This document shows, piece after piece, positions 38,085 through 53,513 of a stretch of 64,000 nt of DNA. A model generated the notes under the pieces. It saw only the letters and a list, made by a program, of their open reading frames with translations. It searched no databases and was not told the DNA's origin. How positions within the stretch are numbered: the stretch's first letter is position 1; the number at the start of each line of letters is the position of its first letter. Source of the stretch: Leptospira sanjuanensis (lineage in GTDB: Bacteria; Spirochaetota; Leptospiria; Leptospirales; Leptospiraceae); contig NZ_JAIZBH010000001.1 of assembly GCF_022267375.1 (NCBI RefSeq), positions 2,837,501-2,901,500 of the forward strand, written 5' to 3'. A program made the position numbers and the translations under genes.

Positions 38085-38512
38085 ATGAAAGAAAAACGCA
38101 ATCGACGAACGATCGGAATTTTAATTCTTACGCTCGGAATTGCTTCGATTCTACCCGCCTGCCAAAACGAAAAAAGTTCGGATAAGGAGGATTCTCTTAA
38201 GAATCTGGCCTTTCTCATGGGATCTGCGGCTCCACTTAAAGAACTGAGCAATTCCGATTGCACCGATCCAGCTCCCGCATTCTCCACGTTAAACGCTGCG
38301 GGAACGTCGACTTGTTCCACTTGCCATAATTCGAGCAACGCGAACGCCGGTTTTGATATCACTTCGTACAGCGCGGTTCGAAATCGAGTGATCGTAAACG
38401 ATCCTAGAAACAGCCTTCTGTTTCAAAAAATCAACACGGGCACGATGAGAATCTACAATAACGATTCGATCAACAAAGCCGTCTTCTGCTGGATTCTCAA
38501 AGGAGCCAATCC

Positions 38513-38516
<4 letters not shown>
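38085..38516 (+). CDS. Mono-haem c-type cytochrome-like lipoprotein
   Basis: The 143-residue protein has a lipoprotein signal ending SILPACQN and a single haem c motif CSTCH (Cys77, Cys80, His81). Downstream [21 protein letters not shown] supplies a candidate distal ligand Met121, then [11 protein letters not shown] as in small haem-binding domains of planctomycete/Bacteroidetes type. The ATG at 38085 has AAAGGAG 7 bases upstream and was chosen over an earlier in-frame ATG with no export signal. It probably carries one electron at the inner or outer membrane. Its stop overlaps the start of the yceI gene (GTGA). Confidence 0.8.
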
Positions 38517-39060
<544 letters not shown>

Positions 39061-39079
<19 letters not shown>

Positions 39080-40131
39080 AACTTTTCCTTCTTCCTTTTC
39101 TGTTTTTAATCTCCTTCGGCCTTTCCGCGCAGGACCAAAGAAAGTCCGCCTTCCTCGGAAGCAGTTTGATTCACATGCCCAGCACCGAGGACGTGGGTAA
39201 AAACGGATTGGACTTCCGGTTCAATCACCGTTTCGGAAATGCGAAGTCCACTTCGTACGACTTTATCGGCTTGGACAACGGAGCCAATACGCAGCTTTCT
39301 CTCGACTACGGAGTGACCGACCGGATCACGATCGGAATCGCGAGGACTTCGTTTCAAAAAACGTACGAAGCGAGAGGGAAGGTTCGCCTTTTAACGCAAG
39401 ACTCGAGCTTTCCGGTAACGGTCAGTTTTTTCGGAGTGTTCGGTCAGGAAACGGAGGAGCAGGAACGATTCTACGGTCCGTATCTCAAGGTTTCGACGGG
39501 GCTTACCACATTCGATTCCGAAGCGAATAAAAAACTGAATACGTACGAACTGACGTATACGGATCGCCAAAGCACATTGGCTTCGTTTTTGATTTCGAAA
39601 CGATTCGGAGACGTCTTCTCTCTTCAACTTTCTCCGATGTTTGTTCATAGAAACTTCGTAAAAGACCATATCTCGAACGATCGAACCGGCTTGGACGTTT
39701 CGTTTCGGATTCATCTCTTCAAACGTTTGGATTTTACGTTCGGAACGATTCTCACTCCGAAGCGGGATTATATCGGAGACTCGTATGTTACCGAAGACCG
39801 CAAAACGAAAATCGGAGGGGTGGAATATTCCGCTTCGGAGATCAACGATCTTATCGCGAGAGGTAGAACGATCGACGCGGTCATCAACAACATTCTTCTT
39901 TCCAAACCGGTGGAATACATGTCGGTTCCTTTGAGTTTCGGCGTGGACTTTGAAACGGGAGGCCACGTGTTTCAATTGTTCGTTACGAACAGCCGATCCA
40001 TCGCTCATACACAATTGCTCCGCGGCGCGGATTACGATTACAACAAGAAAGAATGGACCGTGGGTTTTAACATCCATCGGTATTTTTCCTTGGAGAGTTC
40101 GGAGAACGCTGCGGCGCAAAAAACGAATTAA
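39061..40131 (+). CDS. DUF5777-family outer-membrane beta-barrel protein
   Basis: The 356-residue protein has a signal peptide (about residues 1-23, LISFGLSAQ) followed by barrel-like beta strands. [40 protein letters not shown] and [19 protein letters not shown] match DUF5777, a barrel family usually found next to YceI and cytochrome genes. Function is not known. It ends in a soluble tail ([11 protein letters not shown]) rather than an aromatic residue. The start overlaps yceI by 19 bp. Confidence 0.85.
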
Positions 40132-40307
40132 AAGTGCGTAACGTTCTTCGGCCTACGGTTTTCTCGATCGAACAAAGAACGTTTCGATGAAGAATGGAGG
40201 ATCGTGTTCCGAGAAGATCGGGAAGGCGCGGTGATTGCTGCGTTTTACTTTCAGAAACAAGGGAGACGATGATCGCTCCCCGATCGAAAATCCTTCCCGA
40301 TTCACCG

Positions 40308-42530
<2,223 letters not shown>

Positions 42531-42595
42531 AGGGCGAAGCTACTGTTCTTAAAATCGACCAAACCGGATACCGATCTTGAACTCATTCGGACTTC

Positions 42596-42628
<33 letters not shown>

Positions 42629-42638
42629 ATTCTGACTT

Positions 42639-43043
<405 letters not shown>

Positions 43044-43064
43044 TCTTTCTTCCGCAATCAAACC

Positions 43065-43333
<269 letters not shown>

Positions 43334-43569
43334 TAAAACTTCAAAACGAGCATCCTTTGGGCGGCTCCTGCCATTTCCCCAAAAACCGCAGACCTTTTCG
43401 AAACCCGGCAGGACCGAGCTCTTCCGCGACTTCGCTTTCGCTTCGGTCACTCCGTGACCGCGTTCTCTCACTCGCAATCGCTCGTTCGATTCCGCGCCGC
43501 TTCGATCTCTGCCGCATTTGTTGGAACTCCCGCAGCCTTGTCAAATCACATTCAAAAACCGGAATGCTT
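43334..43569. repeat. Repeat-like GC-rich spacer
   Basis: No gene is seen. The stretch holds a perfect hairpin CGGTCAC-TCC-GTGACCG (43444-43460) within a CGCTTTCGCTTCGG context similar to 14000-14040, and a degenerate GTTGGAACTCCCGC copy of the GAACTA-loop hairpin near 43518. No T-run follows the hairpin. Confidence 0.45.
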
Positions 43570-43962
43570 TTAGTAGCTTTTGTTCGTAAGAATTCTGGAA
43601 AAGACGGGATTTCGATCCTTACTCGCGATAAGCTGTAGAATACAACAGCTCAAAACCGCAAAGGCGAGAATAAACGAAACTCCCGCTTCTCCCTGAAAAC
43701 CGAGTATGGAAATATGGGAACCGATGGCGCCGATCATGATTACCGTCGCGATCATCGCACCGAGCCAGCTCGTCTGAGGAATCAATAATAACAAAACGAC
43801 ACCAAGCTCGAAAAATCCGACCACATAACGCCCAAAAGGTTCGGCGTCCAATGCGGTAAACGTAGCGATGGAACGTTCCGCTCCGGAAAGTTTAAAGTAA
43901 AATGCCGGAGTCAAAATCGCAATCGCAATGATCCTTGTCGTCCAATCTAATATTTTTTTCAT
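43570..43962 (-). CDS. DoxX-family membrane protein
   Basis: The 130-residue protein has four membrane helices (about residues 7-24, 42-62, 67-87 and 95-114). [13 protein letters not shown] near residue 18 and [13 protein letters not shown] near 48 are typical of the DoxX-like group, which includes quinone- and thiol-redox-linked inner-membrane proteins. No redox Cys pair is present. Specific function unknown. Single-gene unit. Confidence 0.78.
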   Translation of the reverse strand: MKKILDWTTRIIAIAILTPAFYFKLSGAERSIATFTALDAEPFGRYVVGFFELGVVLLLLIPQTSWLGAMIATVIMIGAIGSHISILGFQGEAGVSFILAFAVLSCCILQLIASKDRNPVFSRILTNKSY

Positions 43963-44085
43963 AGACCTACTCCACTTTTAGCGTTCCTATTCTAACAACT
44001 GGAGAATGTCATCGCAAGGACTTTTCCGAAAAAGCAACGATCATAAAACCGGAAACCACACCGATTTATTTTTTTCTAATGAAGT

Positions 44086-44874
44086 CTAATTCGTCGATCG
44101 ATCCGTCCAACCCGATTCGAATCTTCCGTTTCGCTTTAACGCATCTTCGAAAAAATCTCTTTCGACTTGATCGATCGCTTTTAAGATCAGCTTCATCTCT
44201 AAATCGGAAAGACCTTGAAAGAGTTCTTCTCCCTTTTGAAGAATAGCGAGACCCAATCGGATTCCGGCGACGTCTTCGGAAGTATATGTCTTCGGTTTGC
44301 TTTCCATCTTTGCGACAATCGCCTTCATCATCGAAACGATTTTAGCGAGAAGTTCGCGATTCGACAAGGTTTCGAAAAGTTTTACGACGTCCTCTCTGAA
44401 CTGATCCGCTTCCTTTTTGGGAACGCGCGCAATGATTCTTTCGAATACGATTTCGTTCTCAGGATCGTTTCCGGCTCTCAATTCTGCCTTAGTGAATTCG
44501 AACATAAGCGCTTCGAAATGTCTCGCAGTAAGATACGAATGAAGCGCAGCAAATCCGGTTTTAAACGCCGCCCCGATATGCCTTCCGAAACTGAGAGCCG
44601 CGGCTCCTAAGGAGCCGATCAAACCGAAAACCTTGGAAGGACTGTGAACGAAACCCGAAAGTGAATCAAAAGCGCCGTCCAAAAGAACGCGCCCTTCGTA
44701 TTCCGGATAAAGGAGTTCCAAAAAATATTTCAAAAGAGTATCGACGACCGAACGGGGAATCGCGCGCAATTCCGGATAACGTTCCAAGTTGGCTGCGGAA
44801 TATCTTCGGATCAAAGAAGAACGATACGCGCTGATGAGAATCGGAAAATCCGGATCCCGGAGAAAATTTTTCAT
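44086..44874 (-). CDS. Conserved-type hypothetical protein, mostly helical
   Basis: Not recognised. The 262-residue protein is soluble and alpha-helical, with an amphipathic, Gly/Ala/His-containing segment (about residues 74-118, LIGSLGAAALSFGRHIGAAF) that could associate with membranes. The C-terminal half has Glu/Lys-rich helices. No signal peptide or catalytic motif is seen. It lies between DoxX and the four-gene signalling operon but is separated from the latter (stop at 44953) by 78 bp, on the same strand. Confidence 0.6.
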   Translation of the reverse strand: MKNFLRDPDFPILISAYRSSLIRRYSAANLERYPELRAIPRSVVDTLLKYFLELLYPEYEGRVLLDGAFDSLSGFVHSPSKVFGLIGSLGAAALSFGRHIGAAFKTGFAALHSYLTARHFEALMFEFTKAELRAGNDPENEIVFERIIARVPKKEADQFREDVVKLFETLSNRELLAKIVSMMKAIVAKMESKPKTYTSEDVAGIRLGLAILQKGEELFQGLSDLEMKLILKAIDQVERDFFEDALKRNGRFESGWTDRSTN

Positions 44875-44952
44875 CTTACGAAAGGATGAAATTCTCCATT
44901 GGGGAGTAAATCAGAAAAAAAGAACAACGATCTTGAACCGCAATCATCGCAC

Positions 44953-46167
44953 TTAGACTTTGAAGTTCGCTAAGAATTGCAGAGCCGCCTCGGCGGGCAT
45001 CGGCTTGCTATAAAAATAACCTTGTCCTTTATCGCAGCCTTCCCGTTTCATCAACTCCCCGACTTCGGCGGTTTCGATTCCTTCGGCAACGACCGTCATT
45101 CCGAGTTTGTGACCGAGATCGATCGCAGCCTGACAGATAAAGAGCGCTTCCTTATCATACGGAGCCACGCTCACGAAGGATCGATCGATCTTGAGTTCCG
45201 TAAACGGATAACGATGGATCTGTTTCAAGGAAGAATAACCGATTCCGAAGTCGTCGACGGAAAGGCCGATCCCGCGGATCCGAATCCGAGTAAGAATATC
45301 GAGAGTCGACGTGATGTTTTCCAATAGCTGCGTTTCCGTCACTTCCACGATGAGCTGATTGTTTTTTAAGCCGAACCCCTCGATCATCTTGGAAATCGTT
45401 TCGGGAAGAATGAGTTTGTTCATGCTTACCGGAGAAACGTTAACCGCAACCGCGATACCGGGGAATTGTTTGTTCCAAATCGAACACTGACCGAGCGCCT
45501 GTAAGATCAACTTCTCCGTCATTGCATCCATCAAACTCGGATACGATTCCAAAGTGGGAATGAACGAATCGGGAAAAACAAGCCCTCGCACCGGATGAGA
45601 CCAACGCACCAAGGATTCGAAACCGGAAACGGTTCCCGTTTTAAAATTAATCTTAGGCTGATAAAAAAGACGAAACTGATCTTCTCGAATTCCTTGTTCG
45701 ATCTCTTCTGCTGTGATCGCCGAAGCCGGTTCCGCCGCGGGTCGTTTGCCGACTGCGGAAGAATTGACAGAATCGTTCTTGTTATCGGAAATCAATCCCG
45801 TTAGAACTCTTTGATATTCTTGAATTCGAATGGGTTTTTCCAAAACGCCGGAAATTTTCAATCCGTATTGAATCGCGAGAGATTCCGCACTTTGTAACAC
45901 GCGGCGATCCGCGCCGCTGATGAGAATCACCGAAACGGATAATTTTTTTCCGGATAACATCCGTAAAACGTCCACCCCGTCCACGCCGGGGATCATCAGA
46001 TCTAAAATAATATATTGCGTATGATCGCCCAGCTTTTCAAAGAATACCCCGGCTTCGTGCGTAATCGTAACTTCAAAGCCGCATTGTTTGGCTAGATCTC
46101 CGAGGATGCCGGCGATCTCTTCCTCGTCGTCTAGAATCAGTAAATTGGGTGGAGGGGGCTGATTCAT
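44953..46167 (-). CDS. Receiver-EAL response regulator (c-di-GMP phosphodiesterase)
   Basis: The 404-residue protein has a receiver domain (about residues 8-125; phospho-Asp in [12 protein letters not shown], Lys in LEKPIR) joined to an EAL domain (about 160-400). The catalytic set appears complete: Glu in FESLVRW (EAL written as ESL), Asn in VNVSP, Glu in VEVTET, the DD of [10 protein letters not shown], Lys in LKIDR, Glu in AEGIET and Gln in GQGYFYSKP. It should hydrolyse c-di-GMP in a phosphorylation-dependent way. It is the last gene of the operon, 11 bp after the receiver-kinase gene. Confidence 0.92.
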   Translation of the reverse strand: MNQPPPPNLLILDDEEEIAGILGDLAKQCGFEVTITHEAGVFFEKLGDHTQYIILDLMIPGVDGVDVLRMLSGKKLSVSVILISGADRRVLQSAESLAIQYGLKISGVLEKPIRIQEYQRVLTGLISDNKNDSVNSSAVGKRPAAEPASAITAEEIEQGIREDQFRLFYQPKINFKTGTVSGFESLVRWSHPVRGLVFPDSFIPTLESYPSLMDAMTEKLILQALGQCSIWNKQFPGIAVAVNVSPVSMNKLILPETISKMIEGFGLKNNQLIVEVTETQLLENITSTLDILTRIRIRGIGLSVDDFGIGYSSLKQIHRYPFTELKIDRSFVSVAPYDKEALFICQAAIDLGHKLGMTVVAEGIETAEVGELMKREGCDKGQGYFYSKPMPAEAALQFLANFKV

Positions 46168-46178
46168 GAATGGCTAAT

Positions 46179-47720
46179 TTACAATCGACCGAAATGATTC
46201 ACAAGAGATTTTCGGGAAATCGGCCAAAGGATTTCAGAAGAATTTTCAGCTCCGTTTTCCGGAACGGATGCGGAAACGAAAAACGTTTTCAACATAGAAT
46301 TCGACTTCTCAGCATTTCTGCAAATTTCCTTCCACTGCGGGAAGGATTCTCCCCAACATTCCGAGAATAAAACGGCCTTTCCTTTCACTTTTGAAAGTTC
46401 GGATTGAAAGGATGTCAATTCTTGAAATCGGCGAACCTGAAATCCTAAAGTCCGAAAGACATAAGACGTTCTCTTCGACGTTTCTCCCTCCCCCGTAAAA
46501 TAAAAGATTTCGGCTCCTTCGCCGAAGGCGACTTTTCCCGGGAAATGCGCGTTCGGTTGCCGTTCTTCCAAGGGAAAGTAGGCGTAAAAGTCGAAACCAA
46601 AACCGGGATGTGATTCGAAGGCGATTTTGCCGCCGCTTCGTTTAACAAATCCGAAGACCATGGAAAGCCCGAGCCCGGAACTTTTTCCTTTCGGTTTCGT
46701 AGTGATAAACGGTTCGAAAATTTTATCCGCGAAGTTCGCGTCCGCTCCCCGTCCGTTATCCGCGATCCGGAGCAAAAAATAATTTCCGATTTCTAAACCG
46801 AATTCCTTCGATTCCTTGGAAGAAGTCACGGCGACCGTATCCGTTTCGATCAGAACGATTCCTCCCGATTCTTCCACGGCTTCCTTTGCGTTTTGAAGCA
46901 AATGCATGAGACAATTTGCAAATTCGCTTCGATCGATTTTGCACTTGGCTCCTTGCCCTCCCGGTTCGAAAACCACCCGAACGTTTTCCGGAAACGGTTC
47001 GACGGGTTTTTCCAAATATTCCGCGATCCATCGATCCGGTTCTACGGATTCGGGATTGAGGGATTGTTTTCGGGAGAAGTTTAGAAGTTTCTTATTTACT
47101 TCCGCGCCGCGCATCACCGCTCCTTGCGCGGAATTGATTCGACTGAGAACGTTCGGCTGCTCCCTGCATTGCATTTCCAAAAGGTCCAAATTCGCAATGA
47201 TGATGTTTAGAATATTATTAAAATCGTGAGCGATCCCGCCCGCAAATCGGGCGATCGTTTCCATTCTTAGGAGAAGCGGGTCCGCAACTCCATTCTCTTT
47301 TTTGAATGTTTCTTGCTTTCTATTTTGCAAAAGCGCGAAAAAGACTTTGGCGAGAGTAAACGTCGAAAGAGTCTTTTTATCCAAATATCCTTGAAATCCC
47401 GCTTCTTCCGCTAACGATGCGATTTCCGAATCAGGCAAACCGGAAATCAAAACGGCGGGTGCAAATCCGGACGCAGAACGGATTTCTTTTAATAATTCAG
47501 GACCGGTCTTCTGCCCTAAAAAATGATCGATCACGTAGATTTCGTAAGCATCGGAATTTGATCGGATACTCGCAAGAGCCGCATCCGCATCCTGAAAACG
47601 AGTCACTTTGTATTTTGGATATGGAATATCGCCGAGATATTCCTTAAAAAGAATAAAATCTTCCTCGTCGTCTTCGACTAACAGCACTTCGACGACATCG
47701 AACGAATCGTCAGGAAACAA
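46179..47720 (-). CDS. Receiver-histidine kinase hybrid with degenerate C-terminal receiver
   Basis: The 513-residue protein has an N-terminal receiver (about residues 10-125; acidic pocket VEDDEED, phospho-Asp in YVIDHFLG), a HisKA domain with FAGGIAHDFNNILNI (about 165-180) and an ATPase domain with NAKEAVEESGG, DNGRGAD and SSGLGLSMVFGFVK (to about 390). The last 110 residues (from AEIFYFTGEG) look like a second receiver in which the phospho-Asp strand reads VLFSEC, so it cannot be phosphorylated. No membrane helix. It starts inside the end of the receiver gene (11-bp overlap) and could pass phosphate within the operon. Confidence 0.88.
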   Translation of the reverse strand: MFPDDSFDVVEVLLVEDDEEDFILFKEYLGDIPYPKYKVTRFQDADAALASIRSNSDAYEIYVIDHFLGQKTGPELLKEIRSASGFAPAVLISGLPDSEIASLAEEAGFQGYLDKKTLSTFTLAKVFFALLQNRKQETFKKENGVADPLLLRMETIARFAGGIAHDFNNILNIIIANLDLLEMQCREQPNVLSRINSAQGAVMRGAEVNKKLLNFSRKQSLNPESVEPDRWIAEYLEKPVEPFPENVRVVFEPGGQGAKCKIDRSEFANCLMHLLQNAKEAVEESGGIVLIETDTVAVTSSKESKEFGLEIGNYFLLRIADNGRGADANFADKIFEPFITTKPKGKSSGLGLSMVFGFVKRSGGKIAFESHPGFGFDFYAYFPLEERQPNAHFPGKVAFGEGAEIFYFTGEGETSKRTSYVFRTLGFQVRRFQELTSFQSELSKVKGKAVLFSECWGESFPQWKEICRNAEKSNSMLKTFFVSASVPENGAENSSEILWPISRKSLVNHFGRL

Positions 47721-48171
47721 CGGGAAGCTCCACGATTTCGAGCCAATATTGTCCGAGAGTCCGGATCGTTTCCATAAAGGCTCCGAACTCGACCGGTTTA
47801 CGGATAAAGGAATTCGCTCCGAGATCGTAAGTCTGCAGCATATCTTCTTCTTCCCGGGAAGTCGTCAAAACGATAACCGGTATCTTTTTGAATTCGGGAA
47901 TGGTCTTGATCGTTTTCAGAACCTCTCTTCCGTCCATCTTGGGCATATTCAGATCCAGAAGAATGATTCCGGGACGAGGGTATTTTACAATATCCGAATA
48001 TTCTCCTTTGTTTTGAAGAAATTCGAACAGTTCCTCGCCGTCCTTTACGAAATGAAGCGGATTGATTAGGTTATTCTCCCGAAATCCGTCGCGCATCAAA
48101 AGACGATCGTCCGGATCGTCCTCCGCGACGAGTATATGAATGGAATTTTGATTTTTGATTTCAGGCCTCAT
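47710..48171 (-). CDS. Stand-alone response regulator, Rcp1 type
   Basis: This 153-residue single receiver domain is of the Rcp1 kind that partners phytochrome-like kinases. Features are the acidic pair in VAEDDPDDRLLM, phospho-Asp in IILLDLNMPKMDG, conserved Thr in VLTTSREEED and Lys in FIRKPVEF. The long insertion NKGEYSDIVKYPRP before the phospho-Asp strand is typical of this group. It lies 6 bp after the PAS/GAF kinase and overlaps the next gene by 11 bp. Confidence 0.93.
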   Translation of the reverse strand: MRPEIKNQNSIHILVAEDDPDDRLLMRDGFRENNLINPLHFVKDGEELFEFLQNKGEYSDIVKYPRPGIILLDLNMPKMDGREVLKTIKTIPEFKKIPVIVLTTSREEEDMLQTYDLGANSFIRKPVEFGAFMETIRTLGQYWLEIVELPVVS

Positions 48172-48177
48172 CGTTTT

Positions 48178-50856
48178 TTAAACGCCGGAAAGCGTTCCCG
48201 GCAGATCCACATAAAACGTGGAGCCTTTGCCCAAGGCGCTTTCCGCGTAGATTCTTCCTCCGTGAAGTTCCACGATCTTCTTGCAAACCGCAAGACCGAT
48301 TCCGTTTCCTTCAAAGTCTTCTCGACTGTGCAATCTTTGAAAGAGCGTAAATATCTTATCACCGTGCTTTTTGTCAAAGCCGATTCCGTTGTCGAAAAAC
48401 GTAATTTGAATCCAATCCGGCTCGGTCGGATGCGGAGTGCACTGGATGATGACTTCCGGCGTTTCGCTTTTGTTGAACTTCAGACCGTTCTTGATCAGAT
48501 TCTGAAACACCATTCCGATCTGAGAAGGATCGCACCAGGTAAAACCGAGTTTGGAATCCACAACCTTCGCGTTTCTTTCCTTACTATAAATTTCCAAATC
48601 ACCGATCGCATCCTTGAGAATCTTCGTAAGATCCGCCAACTGAAACGGCTTAGCACGGCTCTTGATGCGGGAATACGATAAAAGACCTTCGATCAAGTTC
48701 GACAAACGATGTGCGGAAGACGACATTCTTTGAATGTAATCCACGGATTCCGAATCGAGATTGGAAACCTTACGAAGAAGCCGATCCCCGAACGCCATAA
48801 TCTTTCGCAGCGGTTCTTGAAGATCGTGAGAGGCGATAAAGGCGAAGTCTTCCAGATCCGCATTGGAACGCTGGAGTTCCTTGGTCAGATTCTCGAGTTT
48901 TACCTGAGCCTTTTGCATTTCGGTGATGTCTTTTCCGGTCGTGTATATCAATCCGTTTTCGGCGGAAAAGGTGGTTTTCCAGATGATGCTTTTAATCGCC
49001 CCGCTTTTAGAGACGTATTTGAAAGTTTCCGTAACGTTCTGTTGGTTCGCGCGAAAACTTTCGCGCAGTTTTTTCATACGTTCCCGATCTTCCGCGACTG
49101 CGAGATCCAGTAGATCGATCGTTTCCAATTCCTTTTGAGTGTAGCCCAACACTTCTTCCCAAGCGGAATTTCGCTCGATGACTTTCCCGTCCAATCTCGT
49201 GATCTGAAACATATCCCCCGATAGTTTAAAGAATTGATCCTTCTCCTCTTCCGCTTCCTTGTTCCCGAAAAGAACCTCGATCTGATCCGAAACGAATTCA
49301 AACATTTGTATATAAGAACTTTCTAAATTGAGTTCCATCGAAGTGCAGAATTCCAGGACATAACTCTCGTGTCCCGTCCGGAGAGGAATGGCGATCCAGG
49401 ATCGGATGCCCGATTGAATCGCCTGTCTCGTCCTTTTGAAATCCTTTTCCTTTTGAATGTCTTTGATAAAACGGATTTTCCCCGTCGAAAAAACCTTTCC
49501 GATCATTCCTTCCCCGGAGGAGAAACTCGTTTCGAACGAAGACATTCTATAACGCAGATAAATCGCCTCGGAGGAATACCAGGCGGAATTCTCCTCCAAT
49601 AAAATCTCGTCGTTGTTGTATCTCCAAGCCTGCGCAAAATCCCAAGGGGTCGCCTTGCAGATTTCCTCAAAAAGAATTTCGAACGACTCCTTCACTCCGG
49701 AAGCCTTGGGGATTCGCAAAGAAATCGCCTTCAGGATTTCCTGTTCTGAATCCCTTCTTCTTTTTTCCGTAATGTCCTGAAAGAAAACGGAAACTCCTTC
49801 CTCGAATGGAAACACTCGAAACTCGACCACGTTGCCGCTTTCCTCGATCCGGTATTCGAACGTAAGCGGTTTTCGCGTCTGTACCGCCAGTTCGTATTTG
49901 TCCCGGAAAAACTGCGCGGAAGGCTGGAAATAAATATCCCAGATATTTCTGCCGATCAATTCTTCTTTCGATTTTCCTAATATACCGATCGCTTGTTTGT
50001 TTACGCTGATAAATTTCCAGTCCTTTGAAAGCGCGAAATAACGATCGGACATACTTTCGATGATCGATTCTTTTTCGGAACGATTCTGCTTGAGCGCGTT
50101 CGATGTTTCGATCGTTTCGGACACGTTCGTTAAAGTGGCAAGAACCGCAACCGAATCGCCGAACGGAATCCGATTCGCATTGATCTTCATGTATAAGATC
50201 TTTTTATCCTTTCTCCAATGTCTCCAAATGCCTCTGGATTGAATACCGGCTTCCTTTGCGAAATTTTTGATCACCGTTTCCATATCGACCCGATCCTCGG
50301 GCGGACGGATTTCCAAAAGATTCATCGAATAGAATTCTTTTCTGGAAAATCCGTACAGATGAATCGCCGCGTCGTTCACCGCGAGAAATCGAAGCGTCGA
50401 CGGATCGAAGAGAAACGCGGGTTCGGGCAATCGGTAAAAGATGGAATCGTTCAACGAATTTTCCGGAACCAAATCGTAATCCCCTTCTTCCGAAAGAATC
50501 TCAAAGGTGTAAAGGCGATACGTTAGTCCGTCTTCGCGGAGAAGATCCTTCCAATCGAAACGCAGGATCCGGTTCTCCGCAAAAAGAGTATCAAAATATT
50601 CATAATCTTGAATATGTTTCAGCAGAATTTTTTCCGTAAAGTCGGCGTAGTTTCGAATCTTACCGTGAAGATGCAGCAAAAAAGACGAAAAAGAATCCGG
50701 CTCGCGGGCAAAACCGCGGAATCCCCAAAAACGCTTACATCCTTCGGAAAAAAGGATTTTTCCGGAAGGACGCTCCTCCAAGAGAGAGATCTTGTCTTGA
50801 AAGGAAGGAATTTCTAAAGCGAATTCCTCCAAGGATTGAATTTTGGAAGGTTGCAT
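48178..50856 (-). CDS. PAS/GAF histidine kinase (phytochrome-like transmitter)
   Basis: The 892-residue soluble kinase begins with an unrecognised N-terminal region (about 1-135). PAS domains follow at about 140-255 and 265-375, a GAF domain at about 385-530 and another PAS at about 545-655. The HisKA site is in FAFIASHDLQEPLRKIMAFG, the version found in phytochrome-type kinases whose partners are Rcp1 receivers. The ATPase domain has NLIKNGLKF, DNGIGFD and GNGIGLAVCKKIVELHGG. No chromophore Cys/His signature was seen in the GAF. It is the first gene of the four-gene operon. Confidence 0.92.
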   Translation of the reverse strand: MQPSKIQSLEEFALEIPSFQDKISLLEERPSGKILFSEGCKRFWGFRGFAREPDSFSSFLLHLHGKIRNYADFTEKILLKHIQDYEYFDTLFAENRILRFDWKDLLREDGLTYRLYTFEILSEEGDYDLVPENSLNDSIFYRLPEPAFLFDPSTLRFLAVNDAAIHLYGFSRKEFYSMNLLEIRPPEDRVDMETVIKNFAKEAGIQSRGIWRHWRKDKKILYMKINANRIPFGDSVAVLATLTNVSETIETSNALKQNRSEKESIIESMSDRYFALSKDWKFISVNKQAIGILGKSKEELIGRNIWDIYFQPSAQFFRDKYELAVQTRKPLTFEYRIEESGNVVEFRVFPFEEGVSVFFQDITEKRRRDSEQEILKAISLRIPKASGVKESFEILFEEICKATPWDFAQAWRYNNDEILLEENSAWYSSEAIYLRYRMSSFETSFSSGEGMIGKVFSTGKIRFIKDIQKEKDFKRTRQAIQSGIRSWIAIPLRTGHESYVLEFCTSMELNLESSYIQMFEFVSDQIEVLFGNKEAEEEKDQFFKLSGDMFQITRLDGKVIERNSAWEEVLGYTQKELETIDLLDLAVAEDRERMKKLRESFRANQQNVTETFKYVSKSGAIKSIIWKTTFSAENGLIYTTGKDITEMQKAQVKLENLTKELQRSNADLEDFAFIASHDLQEPLRKIMAFGDRLLRKVSNLDSESVDYIQRMSSSAHRLSNLIEGLLSYSRIKSRAKPFQLADLTKILKDAIGDLEIYSKERNAKVVDSKLGFTWCDPSQIGMVFQNLIKNGLKFNKSETPEVIIQCTPHPTEPDWIQITFFDNGIGFDKKHGDKIFTLFQRLHSREDFEGNGIGLAVCKKIVELHGGRIYAESALGKGSTFYVDLPGTLSGV

Positions 50857-50900
50857 CGTGGTCGCCGAAGAAGGACAATTCTAACTTCAACGCAAAAAGG

Positions 50901-53211
<2,311 letters not shown>

Positions 53212-53513
53212 ATTCTAGTTAGTCGTTCATTTTTGGCTATTCCCAGCGTTCCGGCAATTACTATATCCGCGTTGTCGAGTCGAAATCGAATCTTTTTTCA
53301 TTGATAAAAATCGTTCCCGTTCGAACGGCACTCGAAACCGATCCCAAAATCGACGTCGCTTTCCGATCGGCAATTTGGTCTTTTAAACTTTACCGGTTGA
53401 CCTCGGAGAAAATCGACTTCATAAAGGAGAGGGAATCGAATTCGAGCGAAGGTATATTCTATAACTATAATACGCTTTACGATAAGCGATTTCGATTCGA
53501 GAGGAAGTGATTC
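53212..53513. other. Divergent spacer between patatin and P-type ATPase genes
   Basis: No firm gene. A 69-codon TTG frame (53301-53510) exists on the plus strand but lacks supporting features. A TATAAT at 53466-53471 could be the -10 of the ATPase promoter, with a poor -35. GAGG near 53500 serves as ribosome site for the ATPase TTG start at 53514. Confidence 0.45.

Noticed and set aside
53301..53510. 69-codon plus-strand frame before the P-type ATPase
   Set aside because: TTG start without a ribosome site, no family resemblance, and it covers the likely promoter of the downstream gene.
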